Origin: Bacillus thuringiensis
GTDB taxonomy: Bacteria > Bacillota > Bacilli > Bacillales > Bacillaceae_G
DNA: 64,000 bases
Reading direction: 5' to 3'
NCBI RefSeq assembly: GCF_001182785.1
Contig: NZ_CP012099.1
Span: forward strand, 4,958,501 to 5,022,500
Every line of letters begins with the position of its first letter. The first letter of the stretch is position 1. A program made the position numbers and the translations under genes. Positions 46,744 through 55,584 of this stretch are shown one piece after another. The notes beneath the pieces are model-generated. The model was not told where the DNA came from, did not search any database, and saw nothing but the letters and a program-made list of their open reading frames with translations.

Positions 46744-47889
46744 TTGAGATTATTCGTAGCTATTGATGTAAGCTCTGAAAAACTTGATGTATGTTTTCTT
46801 GACAGTCATGACACTGTTTTGAAAGAAATTTGTCTTTCAAACGATGTGAATGGTGCCAACGCCATTAAGGAGGATGTTCTCCATTTTCATCAGTTGTACA
46901 ACTATAAAAAAATTGTCATTGGTATGGAATCTACTTCCGTCTATAGTTTCCATCCTTCCATGTTCCTAACGGAAGATAAGGATTTGAGGGCTTTAGACGT
47001 GGAAGTGGTCGTACAAAATCCAAAAGCCATCCATCGGTATAAAAAACTCTTTGAAGAAGATAAGACCGATAAAATAGATGCTTTCCGTATTGCCAATTTT
47101 TTACGAATCGGACGGTATAATAAGTTTCTTATCAAGGAGGAAAAATACGTTGCCCTTCAACGTTTAACACGATCTAGATATCAACTCGTTCACCAGCAAA
47201 CAGAATGTAAGCAACACTTTCTGAAGAACCTTTACTACAAATGTAATACGTTATCGAAAGAGTTAAATACCTCTGTTTTTGGTGCGACGATGATGGAAAT
47301 ACTCTCAGTTTCCCTTTCGTTGGATGAAATCGCAGAAATGGATCTAGAAGCACTCGCTACTCTTCTTCAGAAAAAGGGGAAAGGACGCTTTAGCGACCCA
47401 GAAGATTTAGCGAAAACCATCAAGAAAGCCATACGTGACTCCTACCGACTAGGTAAGGTCGTTCAAGACTCTGTGGACGTTGTATTAGCCACTTATGCAC
47501 GATTGATTCAAACATTGAAAAAACAAATCAAAGAGATAGAAAAAAGCATTACTGCTTTATTCTAAGCCATTCCAGAAGCGAGATATTTAACAAGTGTTCC
47601 AGGCATTGGAGTCGTATACGCCGCGGGAATCATTGCAGAAGTTGGACAAATTGAACGCTTTGAGAACGAAGCACAATTGGCCAAATACACCGGTCTTTAC
47701 TAGAAAAAATCGCAATCTGGAAACTTTGAATCGGAACGAACACCCATGACACGAACGGGAAACCAGTATCTTCGTTATTACATGGTTGAAGCTGCCAACT
47801 CTGTACAACTTCGTGAAGCTACTTACCGTGCTTATTATTTAAAGAAATATGATGAAGTTCCGAAATACAAACATAAAAGAGCCCTTGTC
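46744..47889 (+). pseudogene. IS110-family recombinase, broken by two nonsense codons
   Basis: DEDD-type recombinase gene. The first 273 codons are open (FVAIDVSSEKLDVCF, with the first Asp of the RuvC-like site; GMESTSVY; DKTDKIDAFRIANFL). A TAA at 47563-47565 and a TAG at 47701-47703 interrupt the same frame, which otherwise continues with the C-terminal Tnp domain (SVPGIGVVYAAGIIAEVG, then KSQSGNF, RTGNQYLRYYMVEAAN, KHKRALV). The homology stops at 47889, where a reverse-transcriptase fragment begins on the other strand. AAAGGAGG precedes the start codon (TTG). The element is probably dead unless supplied in trans. Confidence 0.9.
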
Positions 47890-48004
47890 TAAAGCCGTAA
47901 CTAGATTCGCTAAATTGTTTTTCAAATATTGAACCAAGCACTTGACTGATTGCTTGTTGAACAACCCTATCCACTACTGTCGGTATTCCCAATTTGCGCA
48001 TCTT
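47889..48004 (-). pseudogene. Group II intron reverse transcriptase fragment
   Basis: About 38 codons from the RT domain of an LtrA-like intron protein: [17 protein letters not shown], then [20 protein letters not shown]. Both sides are cut, at the IS110 remnant on one side and the riboswitch repeat on the other. No intron RNA domains are seen. Confidence 0.85.
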
Positions 48005-48010
48005 CCATAA

Positions 48011-48047
48011 AAAGAGCCAGGTCCATAAAAAAATAAGGACCTGGCTC
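48011..48047 (-). terminator. Terminator hairpin of the orphan riboswitch
   Basis: Same GAGCCAGGTCC/GGACCTGGCTC stem as at 44928-44961, followed on the minus strand by TTTTTATGG. It may now serve as the terminator of lctP transcripts. Confidence 0.8.
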
Positions 48048-48069
48048 ATAAAGACATCATTATGTAAAG

Positions 48070-48171
48070 CCGTTAACTTCCCTACGCTGGTACGAGCCAG
48101 ATTAGGTCCAAAGGGGTTAAGAAGTTCACGCGCTTCTCTCTCAGCCTACGCATACGTTAGGCACCCCTAGT
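48070..48171 (-). promoter_or_regulatory. Orphan, probably decayed TPP riboswitch
   Basis: The same conserved blocks as the thiC riboswitch, but ACCTGATCTGG has become ACCTAATCTGG and an extra base is present in the run before it (AACCCCTTTGG against AACCCTTTGG). Downstream on its strand there is no thiamine gene, only the reverse-transcriptase and IS110 debris. Confidence 0.85.
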
Positions 48172-48249
48172 TTATCACTGATTTAATTTTCAATACTTTC
48201 CCATCATACACCATAATTTGGAAAATTAAAAGTTTATTTCTTTTGTTGT

Positions 48250-49911
48250 TTATGGAATCATCCACGTTAAATAATAAGCCTGAACATAAGTCATAATACC
48301 AACAATAATTACGAAGAACAAACTATGCTTCACTGTAAAACGGAACAAATCCGATTCTTTTCCAGCAAGACCAACTGCTGCACAAGCGATCGCAATCGAC
48401 TGCGGGGAAATCATTTTCCCTGTTACACCGCCTGTTGTATTTGCTGCAACGAGAAGCACTTCAGATACGCCGACTTGCTGCGCTGTAATGGCTTGTAAAT
48501 TTGAGAACAGTGCATTCGCAGACGTATCAGACCCTGTTAGGAATACGCCAATCCAGCCTAAGAATGGTGAGAAGAACGGGAATAGTCCGCCAGTTCCGGC
48601 TAATGCTAACGCTAACGTAGAAGATAGACCAGAATAGTTTGCGATAAATGCAAATCCTAGTACGAATCCGATAGATAGAATTGGCATTTTTAATTCGTTT
48701 AACGTTTCTTTAAATGTCACTACTGCATCTTTTACATTCATTTTCAAAATAAACATGGAAATGATACAAGCAATTAAAATCGCCGTTCCAGTTGCCGATA
48801 ATACATCGAACTTCAGAATTGCCTCGTAAGGCGTTGGTTTATTTACAATTGGTTCTGCTTTCATTACTAGATTATGCAGACCTGGAATTTCAAACTTAAA
48901 TACAAGACTTGCTAAAGCCCCTCCTGGAGCGAATAATGCCTTAAAGAAACTTTGGCTCCAAATGACTACCATAACCGTTAATACGATAAATGGAGACCAT
49001 GCTTTTACTACTTTTCCAAACGTTAATTTCGGCATCGATGCTGCTGTCGTTGTTGCTGCTACTTCACTATTTGCTTGCCCGGATTGATAAATTTCTTTCG
49101 GCTGCCAAACTTTTAAGAACAGCGCTAAACTAATTAAACTTACAAGTGCCGATGTAATATCCGGAAGTTCTGGCCCTAAAAATGTCGCTGTAATGAACTG
49201 CGTAATCGCAAATGAACTACCCGCTACAAGTAACGCAGGCCACGTTTGTCTTATCCCTTTAAATCCATCCATTAAAAATACGATGAAGAATGGAACAAAT
49301 AATGATAGGAACGGTAATTGATGTCCAGCCATTTGTCCAATTTTATGTGGATCAATACCTGTCACTTGTCCAGCAACTGTAATCGGAATTCCCATCGCTC
49401 CGAACGCCACTGGTGCAGTATTTGCAATCAAACAAAGACCTGCTGCGTATAAAGGATTTAACCCAAGACCCGCAAGAAGCGCTGCTGTAATCGCTACTGG
49501 TGCTCCAAATCCTGCCGCTCCTTCTAAAAATGCTCCAAATGAAAATCCAATTAAAATAACGAGTAGACGATGATCATTCGTAATCGATAATACCGATGCA
49601 CGAATCACATCGAATTGACCTGTTTTCACAGAAATTTTATATAAAAATACCGACATAATGATAATCCAAGCAATCGGCCATAACCCGTACAAAAAACCGT
49701 ACCCGGTTGCTGCCATTGCCATCGTGAAAGGCATTTTATAAGCGAATAACGCTACTAAAACTGTAAGTACAACTGTAATAAATCCTGCCACATACCCCTT
49801 CATGCGAAAAATCGCTAAAGCTAAGAAAAAAAAGATAATCGGAATAAGTGCGACTGCTGCTGAAATCCAAATATTACCGAACGGATCATAAACTTGTGTC
49901 CATGTGTTCAT
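48250..49911 (-). CDS. lctP: L-lactate permease
   Basis: Proton-coupled lactate (and glycolate) uptake protein of the LctP family. The 553 residues have about 13 helices. Family features are the start [21 protein letters not shown] in part, [16 protein letters not shown], the [16 protein letters not shown] segment and [27 protein letters not shown] lies 6 nt before ATG. A cre-like site about 100 nt upstream suggests CcpA control. The 3' end is duplicated at 45163-45233. Confidence 0.95.
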   Translation of the reverse strand: MNTWTQVYDPFGNIWISAAVALIPIIFFFLALAIFRMKGYVAGFITVVLTVLVALFAYKMPFTMAMAATGYGFLYGLWPIAWIIIMSVFLYKISVKTGQFDVIRASVLSITNDHRLLVILIGFSFGAFLEGAAGFGAPVAITAALLAGLGLNPLYAAGLCLIANTAPVAFGAMGIPITVAGQVTGIDPHKIGQMAGHQLPFLSLFVPFFIVFLMDGFKGIRQTWPALLVAGSSFAITQFITATFLGPELPDITSALVSLISLALFLKVWQPKEIYQSGQANSEVAATTTAASMPKLTFGKVVKAWSPFIVLTVMVVIWSQSFFKALFAPGGALASLVFKFEIPGLHNLVMKAEPIVNKPTPYEAILKFDVLSATGTAILIACIISMFILKMNVKDAVVTFKETLNELKMPILSIGFVLGFAFIANYSGLSSTLALALAGTGGLFPFFSPFLGWIGVFLTGSDTSANALFSNLQAITAQQVGVSEVLLVAANTTGGVTGKMISPQSIAIACAAVGLAGKESDLFRFTVKHSLFFVIIVGIMTYVQAYYLTWMIP

Positions 49912-50009
49912 TGTTCTCTCCCCCTAAAGAATCCCCTTTTAAATAGAATAACCTCATCAATAGACTATCAGGTCATCATACCTTTAAGCCTAAAATAAAA
50001 AAACGTTTA

Positions 50010-50024
50010 AGAAAACGTTTTCAA
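50010..50024 (-). promoter_or_regulatory. CcpA cre site upstream of lctP
   Basis: Minus strand TTGAAAACGTTTTCT fits WTGNAANCGNWNNCW at all fixed positions and contains the palindrome GAAAACGTTTTC. It lies about 100 nt before the lctP start. Confidence 0.65.
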
Positions 50025-50207
50025 CAACTTTCATTTATACTGTACCATAACAATTTCCATTAAAAAAGATTTTTTTGAAAATTTTATCATTTAACAAAAA
50101 AATCTTACAAAATCGTCATGTTCCTGTAATGTTCATCGATAGAAAGCTTGCAAAAATTATTGCATAATAATAGTATAACAACGGACATTATTTATGAGGT
50201 GATATAT

Positions 50208-50525
50208 ATGAATGGAAACAAAATATTAGCTGCTTTATCGTACTTTAGTGTACTATTTGCCCCTATCTTATTCCCAATTATCGTTTGGATTGTGGGGGAC
50301 GCTGAAACAAAGCCACATGCAAAACGTGCTCTATGGACACACATCATTCCAAGTATCGCTACATTTATCGGCGTAGTCATTTTAGGAATTATGGGCATGG
50401 GATCTGACCAAGCAGATATAACACTTGGAATTGGATCAATGATTGTCTTAGCTATTTGCGGAATCATCAGCTTATACTACTTCATCTGGAACATTGTAAA
50501 AGGAATTAAAGTACTGAAAGCTTAA
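50208..50525 (+). CDS. DUF4870-type small membrane protein
   Basis: 105 residues with three hydrophobic segments (about 5-25, 45-65 and 75-98). It has the pattern of DUF4870/Tic20-like small proteins (LAALSYFSVLFAPILFPIIVW in part, then KPHAKRALWTHI). Function unknown. The start at ATG 50208 is set by GAGGTGAT 5 nt upstream. The frame is open 20 codons further but without support. Confidence 0.8.
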   Translation: MNGNKILAALSYFSVLFAPILFPIIVWIVGDAETKPHAKRALWTHIIPSIATFIGVVILGIMGMGSDQADITLGIGSMIVLAICGIISLYYFIWNIVKGIKVLKA

Positions 50526-50526
50526 T

Positions 50527-50548
50527 TTTAAACAAACGTTTGTTTAAA
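50527..50548. repeat. 22-bp perfect palindrome
   Basis: TTTAAACAAAC followed by GTTTGTTTAAA, symmetric with no spacer, between the DUF4870 stop and its terminator. Its form is like a TetR-family operator, but it lies at a gene end. Confidence 0.7.
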
Positions 50549-50580
50549 AAAGGACCCTTGCAAATTGCAAGGGTCCTTTT
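50547..50580. terminator. Bidirectional terminator DUF4870 / DUF2227 genes
   Basis: Stem AAAAGGACCCTTGC/GCAAGGGTCCTTTT with a 5-nt loop, between converging genes. Confidence 0.9.
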
Positions 50581-50595
50581 CCCGATTCGTTCACT

Positions 50596-51087
50596 TTATC
50601 TTCTGCGTTTCTTCTTTTTTCTCATCATTTTCTTTCGGCGCGTATTCACTTTATCCGCTATAATGTGAAGCGTACTTGCCACAACAATTCCCATTAAGAA
50701 CGTTACAATTTCAACCTCATGTTTCTTCGCACTTTCTATTAAATTACCATCCAGTGCGATTACATTTAATAGGAATAAAAATGGAGAAAAGACGATTAAC
50801 ATGTACGCAATACGAATCACATCACCAAGTATAATCGTATGCGTAAAGAAAGATCGATGTGGCATTACTTTCTTATAAGGATACCAAAATATACGTAAGA
50901 AACCCCATTTGTTATAAGCATTACTGTACGTATCTAAATCTGGTGTTAAAAATGAAGTACCTACTAAAAAACCAATTGCAAAAGTTAATAAAAAATCAAA
51001 ATTTGTTAATCCATACGAAAAGAGCAAAAACAAAACAACCGGAAGGGATATTAAGTTTATTTTCGTATGCGTTCTTCCTGATGGCAT
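50596..51087 (-). CDS. DUF2227 family membrane metal-binding protein
   Basis: 163 residues with four hydrophobic helices. It contains conserved metal-site-like residues (SGRTHTKINL at the N-terminus, LTPDLDTYSNAY, MPHRSFFTHT). These fit the YdjM/DUF2227 group of predicted membrane-bound hydrolases. The C-terminal tail is very basic (RKKMMRKKKKRRR). GAGGAAG lies upstream of ATG. Function not known. Confidence 0.82.
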   Translation of the reverse strand: MPSGRTHTKINLISLPVVLFLLFSYGLTNFDFLLTFAIGFLVGTSFLTPDLDTYSNAYNKWGFLRIFWYPYKKVMPHRSFFTHTIILGDVIRIAYMLIVFSPFLFLLNVIALDGNLIESAKKHEVEIVTFLMGIVVASTLHIIADKVNTRRKKMMRKKKKRRR

Positions 51088-51137
51088 AATGCACTTCCTC
51101 GCTTACGTTCGTCCTGTCACCTTATGACAGGTTTCAC

Positions 51138-51503
51138 CTATTGACCTAATTTCTGATCGATAAATGCTGTGTCTATATCCGAACCAAACCATTCTGCCAA
51201 CTTCACTCGTGCCTTATCTTTCACATCTTCATTGACGTATAACGACACCTGTATTAGTGCGGCCGTTAACGCCCCTAAATCATCCGTATAGCCAATTCCA
51301 GCAATGAAATCTGGAATCGCATCAATCGGTGCAATAAAATAAGCAAGTGCTCCAATTACAATAATTTTCACTCGTTTTGGAACATCGGGTCTTTGCAAAA
51401 CGTAAAACAGTAATAAACTTGTATAAATGACCGACTGCCCTGCTTGCTTTGCAACACGTTTTACTTTCTTCCAAAACGCTTCAACTGAAAATTTTTGTTT
51501 CAT
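51138..51503 (-). CDS. YkvA-like DUF1232 protein
   Basis: 121 residues with one DUF1232 domain in the middle (about 40-85), defined by the helix VKIIVIGALAYFIAPIDAIPDF and the following GYTDDLGALTAAL. The role is unknown. It is associated with the membrane through one or two helices. AGGGAGG lies 7 nt before ATG. It is followed by the DUF2227 gene after 50 nt, with a small CCTGTCA/TGACAGG hairpin in between. Confidence 0.87.
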   Translation of the reverse strand: MKQKFSVEAFWKKVKRVAKQAGQSVIYTSLLLFYVLQRPDVPKRVKIIVIGALAYFIAPIDAIPDFIAGIGYTDDLGALTAALIQVSLYVNEDVKDKARVKLAEWFGSDIDTAFIDQKLGQ

Positions 51504-52048
51504 GAAAAAGCCTCCCTATTTTTAAAAAGAAATAAGCTACAATATGTTATCAGTAAAAGTTCATGGAAATTACACAAAACCTATCAATGAACTTTCATTG
51601 TAACAAACAAACCGAAAAAGAACAAGTGTTCGTTAATTTTTACACGATTTCCTTCATATAATAGATTTCTAGATAACCCTTACCCATCTTCGTTTCTTAT
51701 TTCTCAACAAAGAAAATTTTCACTTCTACTTAACATTCTGCTCTATCTTTGTTATATTTTCTAGTTGACGGACATATAAACGAATGTTAAAGTTTTCTCT
51801 GGTAGTGACAAATCTTATACAAAAAATGTAAAATGTTATAGTGTTTCTCAGAAATGAATTTTGTTGTATAATACAGAAATGACGTTATGCTTATGAGCAA
51901 CAAAAGAAACCAAAAGGGTATGCATAGTTATAGTCGTATATGGGTGAATATAGAACCTTTAATTATGGCCAAGAAAACTATGTATTTTTTATTTTAGCAT
52001 TTTTCGCTCCAAAATCGACCAAGCCTGATAGAGAAAGGGTGGAAATGA
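51504..52048. other. Intergenic before the LTA-synthase-like gene
   Basis: 545 nt without a convincing gene. A TATAAT at 51867-51872, with TTTCTC 17 nt upstream, is a possible promoter and would give a leader of about 170 nt. I recognise no riboswitch in that leader. Confidence 0.45.
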
Positions 52049-53977
52049 ATGAAAGAAACCTTGAAATCACAATTTCAAAATGTGCGTTTCACTGTATTCG
52101 TAGCTTTAGCCTTATGGCTGAAAACTTACATTATTACACGCACAAGCTTTGATTTAAAACTTGAATCTTTCATGCAAGAATTCATTTTATTCCTTAGCCC
52201 ATTAGCAGCATCATTACTGCTTGTTGGTCTTGCATTATTTGCAAAAGGGAAAAAACGTAACTATATAGCACTAGGAATTAATTTTATCTTAACAATCGTT
52301 CTTGTTGGTAACGTAATGTTCTACGGATTCTACAATGACTTCGTTACTTTACCAGTACTCGGACAAACATCTAACTTCGGAAGTTTAGGTTCTAGTGTGA
52401 AAGAATTATTTAACTACAAAATTATTCTTGCATTTGCAGACATTATCATATTCTTCGTTCTGTTGAAGAAAATGAAAAACTTTGCACCTACAGAGCGTGT
52501 AGCACGCCCGATGCGTTCTCTATACTTCGTATCAACAGTTGCTATTTTCTTCGCAAACTTAGGGCTTGCAGAAGCTGAACGTCCAGAACTATTAACACGT
52601 TCATTCGACCGCGTTATGCTTGTTAAAAACTTAGGATTATATGTACACCAAGTATACGATCTTGGCTTACAAGCGAAATCAAGTTCACAAAAAGCATTCG
52701 CTGACGGTAGTAAATTACAAGAAACAGAAAACTACGTGAAAACAACACAAAGTAAACCAGATCCAAATATGTTCGGTACTGCAAAAGGGAAAAACGTAAT
52801 TGTTGTCTCTCTTGAGTCATTACAAACATTCTTAATTGGCGCAACAGTTAACGGACAAGAAGTTACACCATTCTTAAACCAATTTACGAAAGAAAGTTAT
52901 TACTTTGATAACTTCTTCCATCAAACTGGGCAAGGTAAAACATCTGATGCTGAATTCCTAGTAGATACTTCTTTATATCCACTAGACCGCGGTGCTGTAT
53001 TCTTCACACACGGTAACAATGAATATACAGCAACTCCAGAAATTTTACGTCAGCAAGGGTATCACACGTCGGTATTCCACGCAAACAACGCAACATTCTG
53101 GAACCGTAACATTATGTATCCAGCACTTGGTTATGATCGTTACTACAACGAGCTTGATTACAAGATTACGCCGGAAACAAAATTAAACTGGGGATTAAAA
53201 GATATCGAATACTTCGATCAATCTATTGATATGTTGAAAGAAGTGAAGCAACCATTCTATACTCGCTTCCTTACTTTAACGAACCATTACCCATTCACTT
53301 ACGATGACAGTACAAAATTAATCGACGAATATAATTCTGGTGATGGCGTATTTGACCGTTACATGGTAACTGCTCGTTACTTAGACGAAGCAATGAAACA
53401 CTTTATTGAGCGTCTAAAAGCAGAAGGTATTTACGACAACTCCGTAATCGTATTCTACGGTGACCACTACGGTATTTCTGAAAACCATAACCGTGCAATG
53501 GCACAGTTCTTAGGAAAAGAAGAAATCACTGCATTTGACCATATGAACTTACAAAAAACACCGATGTTTATTCACGTTCCAGGTCAAAAAGAAGGTAAAA
53601 CAATTTCGAAACCAACTGGTGAAATTGATATTAAACCAACTATTCTAAACTTACTTGGTGTAGATTCTACGAATGACGTTCGATTCGGTCATGATGTATT
53701 CTCACCTGATAATAAAGGATTTGTTGTTCTTCGTGACGGTAGCTTCGTTACAGATAAATACATGTACACAAACAGTACATTCTACGACCGTGCTACTGGC
53801 GAAGTAGTACAATTACCGAAAGAAGAATCTCAACCACTAATTGATCGTGCCCAAAATGAATTGAACATGTCTGATAAAATCATTGAAGGTGACTTACTTC
53901 GCTTCTCTGAAAGTAATAAGATTAAAACTGGTGAAGTAAAAACAGCTATTAAAGAAGAAAAGAAGAGCGCTGAGTAA
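52049..53977 (+). CDS. LTA synthase family phosphoglycerol transferase
   Basis: Membrane enzyme that polymerises glycerol phosphate from phosphatidylglycerol into lipoteichoic acid. The 642 residues have five N-terminal helices (about 10-185) and an extracellular sulfatase-fold domain. It has the metal-binding NVIVVSLESLQ, the catalytic threonine in GQGKTSDAEF, HNRAMAQ-type loops and the FYGDHYG metal motif. AGGGTGG lies 6 nt before ATG. The C-terminal 25 residues are charged and probably disordered. Bacillus has four paralogues (LtaS, YfnI, YqgS, YvgJ). Which one this equals is not certain. Confidence 0.92.
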   Translation: MKETLKSQFQNVRFTVFVALALWLKTYIITRTSFDLKLESFMQEFILFLSPLAASLLLVGLALFAKGKKRNYIALGINFILTIVLVGNVMFYGFYNDFVTLPVLGQTSNFGSLGSSVKELFNYKIILAFADIIIFFVLLKKMKNFAPTERVARPMRSLYFVSTVAIFFANLGLAEAERPELLTRSFDRVMLVKNLGLYVHQVYDLGLQAKSSSQKAFADGSKLQETENYVKTTQSKPDPNMFGTAKGKNVIVVSLESLQTFLIGATVNGQEVTPFLNQFTKESYYFDNFFHQTGQGKTSDAEFLVDTSLYPLDRGAVFFTHGNNEYTATPEILRQQGYHTSVFHANNATFWNRNIMYPALGYDRYYNELDYKITPETKLNWGLKDIEYFDQSIDMLKEVKQPFYTRFLTLTNHYPFTYDDSTKLIDEYNSGDGVFDRYMVTARYLDEAMKHFIERLKAEGIYDNSVIVFYGDHYGISENHNRAMAQFLGKEEITAFDHMNLQKTPMFIHVPGQKEGKTISKPTGEIDIKPTILNLLGVDSTNDVRFGHDVFSPDNKGFVVLRDGSFVTDKYMYTNSTFYDRATGEVVQLPKEESQPLIDRAQNELNMSDKIIEGDLLRFSESNKIKTGEVKTAIKEEKKSAE

Positions 53978-53995
53978 TCTCAGCCTCTTTTTTTA
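53963..53995 (+). terminator. Terminator overlapping the LTA-synthase stop codon
   Basis: Stem built on GCTGAG/CTCAGC, extended by AAGAG/CTCTT with bulges, loop TAAT, then seven T. The loop contains part of the stop codon. Confidence 0.8.
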
Positions 53996-54501
53996 TTTTC
54001 TTCCATACAACTACTTATATTCATTAACTTTAAAATTACATAACCTTTACCAAATATTCACATAGTGTTAATGAAGAATCTCTATAATAAAATATGTAAA
54101 CAAGGTTCTACATATTTCTTATCTCTCATCTTTCGTAAGATCCCTTAAAGAAATGTGTAAATCTTTTGTTTCTACTTTCTTATAATTGTCTTTCAACATG
54201 TTTTGTTTCCATACACAAAGCATTCAACGAGACAATGTCCCTATGAAAGATAGCTACCCTCCTTGTGCAGCATTCCATAAGAATGTTGCTTTTTTTTATT
54301 TAAAAGCAGGATTCTCATTTCTTATTTTCGAATTTGTATATACAAAATGCTGTAAAGTGAAACTTTAATCAGCCCTCACCAATCAGGCATTTACGGGCAT
54401 ATGTAGAGAATTACTTACATAAAAATTACTATAGTGATTCTTATCTCGCATGAATGAAAGTTTCACGTTACTTACGTACTTACGAAAGGATGGGACGGAA
54501 A
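53996..54501. other. Intergenic before dat
   Basis: 506 nt without a supported gene. It contains a partial bcr1-type repeat (54351-54400). Near 54440 there is a possible repeat remnant in the opposite sense (GAAAGTTTCAC), so a short inverted pair of bcr ends may exist here. Confidence 0.5.
54351..54400 (+). repeat. Partial bcr1-type repeat, copy D
   Basis: GTAAAGTGAAACTTTAATCA, then CACCAATCAGGCATTTACGG. The left half of the element is recognisable. The right half is missing or changed. Confidence 0.65.
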
Positions 54502-55374
54502 TTGGCATACGAAAAATTTGTACTTTGGAATGATGAAGTTATTGATACAACAAAACAACAAACGTACATAGAACTTGAAGAGAGAGGTTCGCAGTTCGGA
54601 GATGGTGTCTACGAGGTTATTCGCCTATATAAAGGAAACTTTCACTTATTAGATCCGCACATAACGAGATTATATCGATCCATGGAAGAAATAGAATTAT
54701 CGCTCCCTTTCTCAAAAGCTGAACTCATCACTTTACTTTACAAATTAATTGAAAGAAACCATTTCCACGAAGATGGCACAATTTATTTGCAAGTATCTCG
54801 CGGTGTACAAGCTCGCACACATATATTTTCATATGACAACCCTCCGACGATTTATGCCTATATTACAAAAAAAGAAAGACCAGCGTTATGGATCGAATAT
54901 GGTATACGCGCTATATCAGAACCCGATACTCGATGGCTACGCTGTGACATTAAATCATTAAATTTATTACCAAACGTACTAGCTGCTACGAAAGCTGAAC
55001 GGAAAGGCTGTAAAGAGGCACTTCTCGTAAGGAATGGTATTGTAACGGAAGGAAGCCATTCCAACTTCTTTTTAATTAAAAACGGAACTCTTTACACACA
55101 TCCAGCCAATCACCTTATTTTAAATGGCATTATTCGTCAATATGTCCTTTCTTTAGCGAATACTCTTCACATACCTGTACAGGAAGAACTTTTCAGCGTT
55201 CGTGACGTTTATCAAGCAGATGAATGCTTTTTCACAGGCACAACGATTGAAATTTTACCAATGACCCACCTTGATGGAACCGCAATTCAAGATGGGCAAG
55301 TTGGACCTATCACCAAAAAACTGCAAAAATCTTTTAATAAAATCTTGTTACAATCCAATATGTCATCTTCTTAA
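54502..55374 (+). CDS. dat: D-amino-acid transaminase
   Basis: PLP enzyme (fold type IV) that makes D-glutamate and D-alanine for the wall by transamination. It is 290 residues from TTG 54502. That start follows AAAGGATG by 9 nt and gives the usual AYEKFVLWND N-terminus. The frame upstream has ATGs but no proper ribosome-binding site. It shows RGSQFGDGVYEV, the catalytic lysine in CDIKSLNLL (Lys151), TEGSHSNFF and the TGTTIEILP substrate loop. Bacillus cereus group strains usually carry more than one such gene. Confidence 0.94.
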   Translation: MAYEKFVLWNDEVIDTTKQQTYIELEERGSQFGDGVYEVIRLYKGNFHLLDPHITRLYRSMEEIELSLPFSKAELITLLYKLIERNHFHEDGTIYLQVSRGVQARTHIFSYDNPPTIYAYITKKERPALWIEYGIRAISEPDTRWLRCDIKSLNLLPNVLAATKAERKGCKEALLVRNGIVTEGSHSNFFLIKNGTLYTHPANHLILNGIIRQYVLSLANTLHIPVQEELFSVRDVYQADECFFTGTTIEILPMTHLDGTAIQDGQVGPITKKLQKSFNKILLQSNMSSS

Positions 55375-55422
55375 ACACGAATAATTTCTGTCCTTTCATA
55401 TTCAATATATGCATTTAAATGG

Positions 55423-55457
55423 AAATCAAGGTGTAATTTTATGCCTTGATTTTTTTC
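55423..55457 (+). terminator. Terminator of dat
   Basis: Stem AAATCAAGG/CCTTGATTT with a loop of about 12 nt and a run of seven T. About 50 nt after the dat stop. Confidence 0.75.
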
Positions 55458-55584
55458 TTGTAATCTTTTTGTCATATTCAGATTCCTATATAAGTCTTGA
55501 CAGTAATCGACATGCTCTTTAGAATTTTTAACAGTTGGTAAATATTTCTTCACTACATTACAGACAGAAAGGAATCGACAAATT

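Larger units (their letters stand above)
48007..48320. repeat. Direct repeat, right copy (riboswitch plus lctP 3' end)
   Basis: 314 nt matching 44921-45233. The lctP part belongs to the intact gene. See the left copy for contents. Confidence 0.93.

Noticed and set aside
51844..52048. Riboswitch in the leader of the LTA-synthase-like gene
   Set aside because: The leader is long, but I found none of the conserved blocks of known classes and no terminator stem before the start codon.
51940..52152. 70-codon frame overlapping the LTA-synthase start
   Set aside because: No ribosome-binding site, no family match, overlaps the true gene by 100 nt.
55371..55553. 60-codon minus-strand frame (starts GTG, ends RTEIIRV) overlapping the dat stop
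   Set aside because: No ribosome-binding site before the GTG, and it runs across the plus-strand terminator of dat. Amino-acid content looks moderately protein-like, so I would not exclude it completely.
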